NCBI RefSeq assembly: GCF_014041995.1
Contig: NZ_CP059492.1
Span: 2,356,001 to 2,420,000 of the forward strand
Reading direction: 5' to 3'
Length of the DNA stretch: 64,000 nucleotides
Source: Changpingibacter yushuensis
GTDB taxonomy: Bacteria; Actinomycetota; Actinomycetes; Actinomycetales; Actinomycetaceae
Within the stretch, counting starts at the first letter, position 1. Each line of letters begins with the position of its first letter. Position numbers and translations under genes: made by a program. The notes beneath the pieces were generated by a model. It did not search any database. It was not told where the DNA came from and worked only from the letters and a program-made list of their open reading frames with translations. Shown in pieces: positions 59,545-64,000 of the stretch.

Positions 59545-60615
59545 TCAGACCACTGCCAGCGTAGTGGGCCGGAACTTCTCCACGGCTACCACGCGGGTTT
59601 TTCCACTGTCGGAGTCAACCCGTGCCACATGTGCCACGAGGATCTCTCCCGGCTTCAAATATGGATCTTCTCGCGGTATTTTGGCGACGACGTCGGCAGT
59701 GGTCCGGTGCGCAATCCTCCGGAAGACGCTCTCCAGTGTGGGCCGGTGAAGGCACACCGCGATGGATGGCGTGTTTCCGCACAGAAGTTGCCTCATAGTT
59801 TGCTTGAGCGGCTCGGGCGAATCACGGAAAGCCTGTTCGGTCAGTTCGGGATGCTCAACGATTCTGATGCGGGCCGCTTGTTCGAATGGTCGCAACGTAT
59901 CCATGCAGCGTTTCCATGGGGAGGAATGAAGCTGGGTTACCCCATAATTAGCCAATTGCGCGGCGATGACCTTGCTCTGCTTGACACCGCGGGGTGTGAG
60001 CGGGCGGGTAACTTCACTCCCGTTGCCCTTTTTCCAATTGGATCGCTTAACGGCCCTCGCATGACGAACCAATAGCACGGCGGAGGTCTCGAGTGTGCCG
60101 GATTCCTTCATCGACCGCAATCTTCGAAGGATCGCCCGGTCCAACTCTGATGTCAACTTCTCAATGGCCTGCTCCAATGGGAGCCACACCAGCCCATCAA
60201 TCTCGTTCTTTGACGCCTTGCTGTATGAAGGACGAGCCACAATCGCAGGATGATCGCTCGGAAGCTCTTGGGCCATCCAGTACGTAACTTCCTTACGTTG
60301 ACCATTTCCCAAGCGATAACGAATCACACCTGCCGGTTGGCCAAGCGCCACGTGCAGCCGAGTCTCCTCGAAGATCTCGCGAATGGCACAGGAGCGCAGA
60401 TCCTCCCCCTGCTTGAGCTTGCCTTTAGGGAATGACCAATCGTCGTATCGAGGCCTGTGAATCAGGACTACTTCAATGCTCTTCTTCGATCGCCGCCATA
60501 TCACTCCACCGGCGGCCCGCACATCGATAGTGCGTGAATATGAGCGCCTACGCACGCTCGCGCCGCCCTTCTTCATGAGGAAGACTTCGTCGCCGGTGCT
60601 GATTAGAGAAGCCAT
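59545..60615 (-). CDS. Nudix hydrolase fused to a histidine phosphatase domain (MutT1-like)
   Basis: 356 residues. The N-terminal Nudix domain (about 30-160) has the box G-x5-E-x7-REIFEE as GEDLRSCAIREIFEET, preceded by WSFPKGKLKQ. The C-terminal SixA/phosphoglycerate-mutase-like domain (about 175-350) has LLVRHARAVKRSNW (catalytic RHA), RPLTPRGVKQSKVIAAQL, LHSSPWKRCMDTLRPF and a late His in AVCLHRPTLE. The order matches mycobacterial MutT1, which cleans oxidised nucleotides (8-oxo-GTP) and may act on diadenosine polyphosphates. ATG 60615 follows AAGGA. It lies 71 bp after ppk, the same neighbourhood as mutT1-ppk1 in mycobacteria. Confidence 0.88.
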   Translation of the reverse strand: MASLISTGDEVFLMKKGGASVRRRSYSRTIDVRAAGGVIWRRSKKSIEVVLIHRPRYDDWSFPKGKLKQGEDLRSCAIREIFEETRLHVALGQPAGVIRYRLGNGQRKEVTYWMAQELPSDHPAIVARPSYSKASKNEIDGLVWLPLEQAIEKLTSELDRAILRRLRSMKESGTLETSAVLLVRHARAVKRSNWKKGNGSEVTRPLTPRGVKQSKVIAAQLANYGVTQLHSSPWKRCMDTLRPFEQAARIRIVEHPELTEQAFRDSPEPLKQTMRQLLCGNTPSIAVCLHRPTLESVFRRIAHRTTADVVAKIPREDPYLKPGEILVAHVARVDSDSGKTRVVAVEKFRPTTLAVV

Positions 60616-60686
60616 GGTGTGTCCTTGCGCTCGTCCCCGAACTGTTGACTTAGTGAAGAGTGCTCAGCTGGCCGCGCGGCCCAAGA

Positions 60687-63308
60687 TCACTTGCTTGCAA
60701 CTCTAGACCGAGCTTGCCTCATCAGGAGGTCCTGCACATCCTGCAGTTTACGACCCTTGGGGCTGAGAGCGTGACGCACCCAACCGTCCGGTTCCAAATG
60801 CCACGAGCTAGTGGTATCCGCACACGAGACGTCAATGAGCTCTACCAAATCGTCGATCATCGCGGGGTCGGTGATCTTGATAAGTGCTTCGATACGCCGA
60901 TCAAGGTTGCGATGCATGAGGTCCGCGGACCCAATGAACACGTCCACGTCGCCGTCGTTACGGAACGCAAATATCCGCGAGTGCTCGAGGAATCTACCCA
61001 AGATTGAACGAACCCTGATCTTATCGGACAGGCCAGGGATACCGGCACGCAGCGCACAGATGCCACGCACCTGAATATCGATTGGCACTCCAGCCTGACT
61101 GGCACGATAGAGTGCGTCAATAGTTGCCTCATCCACCAGCGAGTTCGTCTTTATCTTGATCCAAGCGTCCTTGCCGGCCTTTTTGTTGGCCACCTCGCGG
61201 TCGATGCGAGCGATAAGCCCAGTCCGAATTCCGGTGGGTGCCACGAGAAGACGATGGAACTTGGCCTGCGGGGCGTAACCCGAAAGCTGATTGAACAACC
61301 GAGTCAGGTCCTGGCCTACATCGCGGTCACACGTAAGGATTCCTAGATCCTCATACCCTCGCGCCGTCTTCGGGTTGTAGTTTCCCGTTCCGACGTGGCA
61401 GTAACGGCGCAAGCCGTCCTCTTCTTGACGCACCACGAGGCAGAGCTTGCAGTGCGTCTTCAAGCCCACAATTCCGTACACCACGTGTACGCCAGCCTGT
61501 TCGAGCTTGCCCGCCCATTCAATGTTAGCCTCTTCGTCGAAACGGGCCTTGATCTCAACAACGGCCAAGACCTGCTTGCCTGATTGAGCCGCTCTAATGA
61601 GGGAGTCAATGATCGGTGAGTCCGACGACGTCCGGTACAGAGTCTGTTTGATCGCAAGAACGCGCGGGTCCGCGGCAGCTTGCGCCACGAACTGCTGAAC
61701 CGAAGTTGAGAACGAATCATAGGGATGGTGCAAGAGAATGTCATGACGCCGAATCGCCTCAAAGAAGTTGCGCGGCTTGGCGGACTCCACCTCAGCCAAA
61801 CCGTATGGCGTGACCGGAACGTAGTTCGAGTACTTGAGGTTGGGCCGATCCAGATCGTGAATGACGTTCAGGCCCGTCAGATCGAGCGGCGCAGGAAGCC
61901 GGAAGACGTCTTCATCGCGAACACCAAGTTCGCGCACCAACAGTTTGAGAACATGTTCAGCAATCCCGGACTCCACCTCGAGGCGAACAGCTGGGCCGAA
62001 GCGCCTGCGCAGCAGTTCCTTCTCCATTGCCGTTAGGAGGTTTTCAGCATCATCTTCTTCAACCTCAAGGTCCTCATTTCGGGTGACCCTGAAGGTGTAA
62101 TGCTCAATAATCTCCATGCCGGGGAACAACTGGTCCAAGTGTGCACCGATGAGCTCTTCAAGCGGAACGTACTTCGTGCGGCCCTCGCGGTCCGTTGGGA
62201 CATCCTCTGGGCGATAGGCCCGGCCTTCAGAATCAACGGCAATGAAGCGTGGGAGAAGCGGCGGAACCTTGACTCGCGCAAAGAGATCCTTGCCGGTAGT
62301 GGGGTTGCGCAGCACCACAGCGAGGTTGAGGGAAAGGCCGGAGATATACGGGAATGGGTGGGCAGGATCCACAGCTAGCGGGGTGAGGACTGGGAAGATC
62401 TGCTTCTTAAAGAACTTGCGCAGCCGTTCCTTCTCCGGTTCCTTCAAGCCCTCCCAATGTAGGATGTCGATCCCTTCATCAGCCAGCTTGGGCTGCACAT
62501 CTTCAGCGAACACGCGAGCGTGGCGTGCCATCAGTTCCTGAGCGCGATCTGCGATTCCGTCCAGTGTTTGGCGTGGCGTCAAACCAGAGGGCGAGGTGAC
62601 GGCCATCCCGGTAGCGATGCGGCGCTTGAGGCCCGCAACCCGGACCATTACGAACTCATCGAGATTCGATGCAAAGATCGCAAGAAACCACGCACGTTCC
62701 AAGATTGGAAGCGATTGGTCCTCAGCTTGCTCGAGGACTCTTTCATTGAATGAGAGCCATGAGAGCTCGCGGTCGGCAAACCGGCCCTCAGGCAACGGCG
62801 ATTCATCCAGCGCCTTGCGGGATCGCTTGGCCTCCTCGTTTGCACGCTTGGCCATTTCCACGAGGGACGTAGTGGAAATGGGCGAACCGAGTCGCATACG
62901 CGCACGCTTGCGGGCACGTTCAGCCAGCAGCTCTTCCTCATCAACTGCCGAATCGCGCTGGTCTTCGTCGAAGAACTCCGGGTCCTCCACACGAGTCAGG
63001 CCCAATCCCGGATCGTCTTCCTCCACCGAATCGCCCGCTTCACCCAGCGTTTCAAAGAATCCTTGTTCAGGCACAACAGAAACTTCTGTAGGGGCCGTTT
63101 GCTCTTCAACGCTGGCACCGTCGTTTGCCTCGGTGCTGGCGTCATGGCCAGCTTCAACGCTGGCACCGTCGTTTGCCTCGGTGCTGGCGTCATGGCGAGC
63201 TTCAACGCTGGCACCACTCAGTGCCTCGGAGGCGGCACCACTATATGCCTCAGAGCCGACCTCAGCACTTATGCCCACAAACTGGTGTTTAGACGTAGAT
63301 TCGGTCAT
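60687..63308 (-). CDS. ppk: Polyphosphate kinase 1
   Basis: 873 residues from ATG 63308 (GAGGAG upstream), about 150 longer than usual owing to an N-terminal extension. It makes polyphosphate from ATP. The extension (about 1-170) is acidic and low in complexity with a 16-residue repeat. The core starts [17 protein letters not shown], with [31 protein letters not shown] and [14 protein letters not shown]. The C-terminal PLD-like domains carry [22 protein letters not shown] (phospho-His candidate) and [18 protein letters not shown]. It is co-directional with the MutT1-like gene. With Pst and Pit nearby this window concentrates phosphate metabolism. Confidence 0.96.
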   Translation of the reverse strand: MTESTSKHQFVGISAEVGSEAYSGAASEALSGASVEARHDASTEANDGASVEAGHDASTEANDGASVEEQTAPTEVSVVPEQGFFETLGEAGDSVEEDDPGLGLTRVEDPEFFDEDQRDSAVDEEELLAERARKRARMRLGSPISTTSLVEMAKRANEEAKRSRKALDESPLPEGRFADRELSWLSFNERVLEQAEDQSLPILERAWFLAIFASNLDEFVMVRVAGLKRRIATGMAVTSPSGLTPRQTLDGIADRAQELMARHARVFAEDVQPKLADEGIDILHWEGLKEPEKERLRKFFKKQIFPVLTPLAVDPAHPFPYISGLSLNLAVVLRNPTTGKDLFARVKVPPLLPRFIAVDSEGRAYRPEDVPTDREGRTKYVPLEELIGAHLDQLFPGMEIIEHYTFRVTRNEDLEVEEDDAENLLTAMEKELLRRRFGPAVRLEVESGIAEHVLKLLVRELGVRDEDVFRLPAPLDLTGLNVIHDLDRPNLKYSNYVPVTPYGLAEVESAKPRNFFEAIRRHDILLHHPYDSFSTSVQQFVAQAAADPRVLAIKQTLYRTSSDSPIIDSLIRAAQSGKQVLAVVEIKARFDEEANIEWAGKLEQAGVHVVYGIVGLKTHCKLCLVVRQEEDGLRRYCHVGTGNYNPKTARGYEDLGILTCDRDVGQDLTRLFNQLSGYAPQAKFHRLLVAPTGIRTGLIARIDREVANKKAGKDAWIKIKTNSLVDEATIDALYRASQAGVPIDIQVRGICALRAGIPGLSDKIRVRSILGRFLEHSRIFAFRNDGDVDVFIGSADLMHRNLDRRIEALIKITDPAMIDDLVELIDVSCADTTSSWHLEPDGWVRHALSPKGRKLQDVQDLLMRQARSRVASK
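63106..63213 (-). repeat. 48-bp tandem repeat in the ppk N-terminal region
   Basis: About 2.3 copies of a 48-base unit encoding [16 protein letters not shown]. The copies are nearly identical, with one noted C/G difference, implying recent expansion in frame. Confidence 0.85.
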
Positions 63309-63448
63309 TACCGGCTCCTCATTCATAAGTCGATTTTCGCACTCAGGAGTGCCGTTTGCACGCACACGAACCGCCGCGGACACATGTGGAGATTTGTTTG
63401 GTTTCCAGACATTCGTGAGCCTCGTGGAATACACCAGAAGTTCACCTT

Positions 63449-63498
63449 CTGCCAGAATCACTCACCCGGATTACTGCCAGAATCACTCACCCGGGTTA
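63449..63498. repeat. 25-bp direct repeat at a gene end
   Basis: CTGCCAGAATCACTCACCCGG followed by (A/G)TTA occurs twice in tandem, 63449-63473 and 63474-63498. The second copy contains the stop codon (TTA on plus) of the partial gene that follows. Confidence 0.8.
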
Positions 63499-64000
63499 TT
63501 CGAGAAGTCCTTCGGCCGCGAGCGCTGCTGCATCCCGGAACTCGACCGAGGTTTGGGCCAGTGCTTTGCTGCGACGAGTCACTTCGTGTGCCAGGGGATG
63601 TGAATCGTTCAGAATCCAACCCGATTGTTCCGATGCAAGGACGTCCATCAGACGCGCGGAATCCACCAACACGTCAGTGAAGTCACCTTCGAATGTGCCG
63701 GCGAGTACTGCATCCCATTCCTGACGCACAGTTCCCGGCTTGGGTGTCATGTTTGCCTTCAATACCCCATCTTCACCTTTGGCGCGCAACGCGGAGTCGG
63801 CAGCTAGGTAGCGAGAGCGAACCTCATTGCCTTCGCGGCGAATCCACTCACGAAGCAGGTAGCCACGCCACAGAATGCCAGGGAGCGTGTTCTCCGGAGA
63901 CTTCACCCATGCCTCAGCAAGGACGTCCACACCTTCGTCGTCGACCAAAGCGATAATGCGCTTGACGGCCTCTAAATCCTCAGCAAGGTGGTTACGACCC
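63496..64000 (-). CDS. Unidentified protein, partial (N-terminus outside the window)
   Basis: The frame is open to the window edge, beginning GRNHLAEDLEAVKRIIALVDDEG and continuing DVLAEAWVKSPENTLPGILWRGYLLREWI. At least 167 residues are visible, mostly helical and acidic, without membrane segments. A TTG at 63948 is an unlikely start because conserved-looking sequence precedes it. I do not recognise the family. It is co-directional with ppk, 187 bp upstream of it, and its stop codon lies inside a 25-bp tandem repeat. Confidence 0.65.
   Translation of the reverse strand, partial: GRNHLAEDLEAVKRIIALVDDEGVDVLAEAWVKSPENTLPGILWRGYLLREWIRREGNEVRSRYLAADSALRAKGEDGVLKANMTPKPGTVRQEWDAVLAGTFEGDFTDVLVDSARLMDVLASEQSGWILNDSHPLAHEVTRRSKALAQTSVEFRDAAALAAEGLLE

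Noticed and set aside
62596-63603. 335-codon plus-strand frame across the ppk N-terminus
   Set aside because: It lies antisense to ppk, is Ser/Ala/Arg-rich without domains, and results from codon periodicity of the real gene and its repeats.

Overview
The window looks like a chromosome segment of a moderate-GC actinomycete. The best inference is Actinomycetaceae-like (Actinomyces / Arcanobacterium / Trueperella type); no species is claimed. The basis is a GlnR-type orphan regulator, a ClpC with both ClpN repeats and a UVR segment, a MutT1-like Nudix plus histidine-phosphatase fusion next to ppk, a dtd / DUF2516 / ygfZ / nitrobindin-like block, IS1249- and IS110-type transposases, and an 11-nt-repeat PHO box of the actinobacterial type. 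Most genes lie on the minus strand. I saw no rRNA, tRNA or CRISPR array.

Layout. 1-3.5 kb is an IS scrapyard: an IS1249-like transposase tail, a complete IS3-family element (581-1912), a truncated second orfA, an IS110 transposase lacking its N-terminal half, and a beheaded LacI regulator. 3.7-10.2 kb is a D-xylose regulon (xylA, xylB, ROK-type xylR, aldose 1-epimerase, Gfo/Idh/MocA oxidoreductase). Three near-identical 17-bp operators sit in the promoters of xylA, xylB and the oxidoreductase. 10.6-25.4 kb holds further sugar modules: a DhaK-DhaL kinase with a TIM-like isomerase, resembling the L-erythrulose (tetritol) kinase/isomerase pair; a decayed region; a GntR/FCD regulator converging on an SDR - MFS - TIM-barrel operon; and an ascorbate-type PTS (IIC, IIB, IIA) divergent from a ROK regulator and a transketolase. 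25.6-36.4 kb is core: clpC, dtd, a DUF2516 protein, ygfZ, a nitrobindin-like protein, a membrane protein, glnR, the Pit phosphate transporter with its PhoU-like partner, and a Na+/H+ antiporter.

37.2-53.7 kb is the most distinctive part. Four consecutive secreted enzymes of 1160-1420 residues carry GH43 catalytic propellers (arabinan / arabinoxylan class) together with LamG and Ig-like domains. All four end in a PT/EPT-repeat linker and a virtually identical 240-residue FG-GAP-like module. The module coding sequence is almost invariant at DNA level, and two of the genes also share the 3' flank, which points to gene conversion or recent duplication. None ends in LPXTG, so the shared module is a candidate surface-retention or glycan-binding device.

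53.9-64 kb is phosphate metabolism: pstSCAB behind a PHO box, rarD, a MutT1-like protein, ppk1, and the open end of an unidentified gene. Overall the segment joins extracellular hemicellulose hydrolysis, pentose and polyol catabolism feeding the pentose-phosphate pathway, and phosphate / nitrogen regulation.
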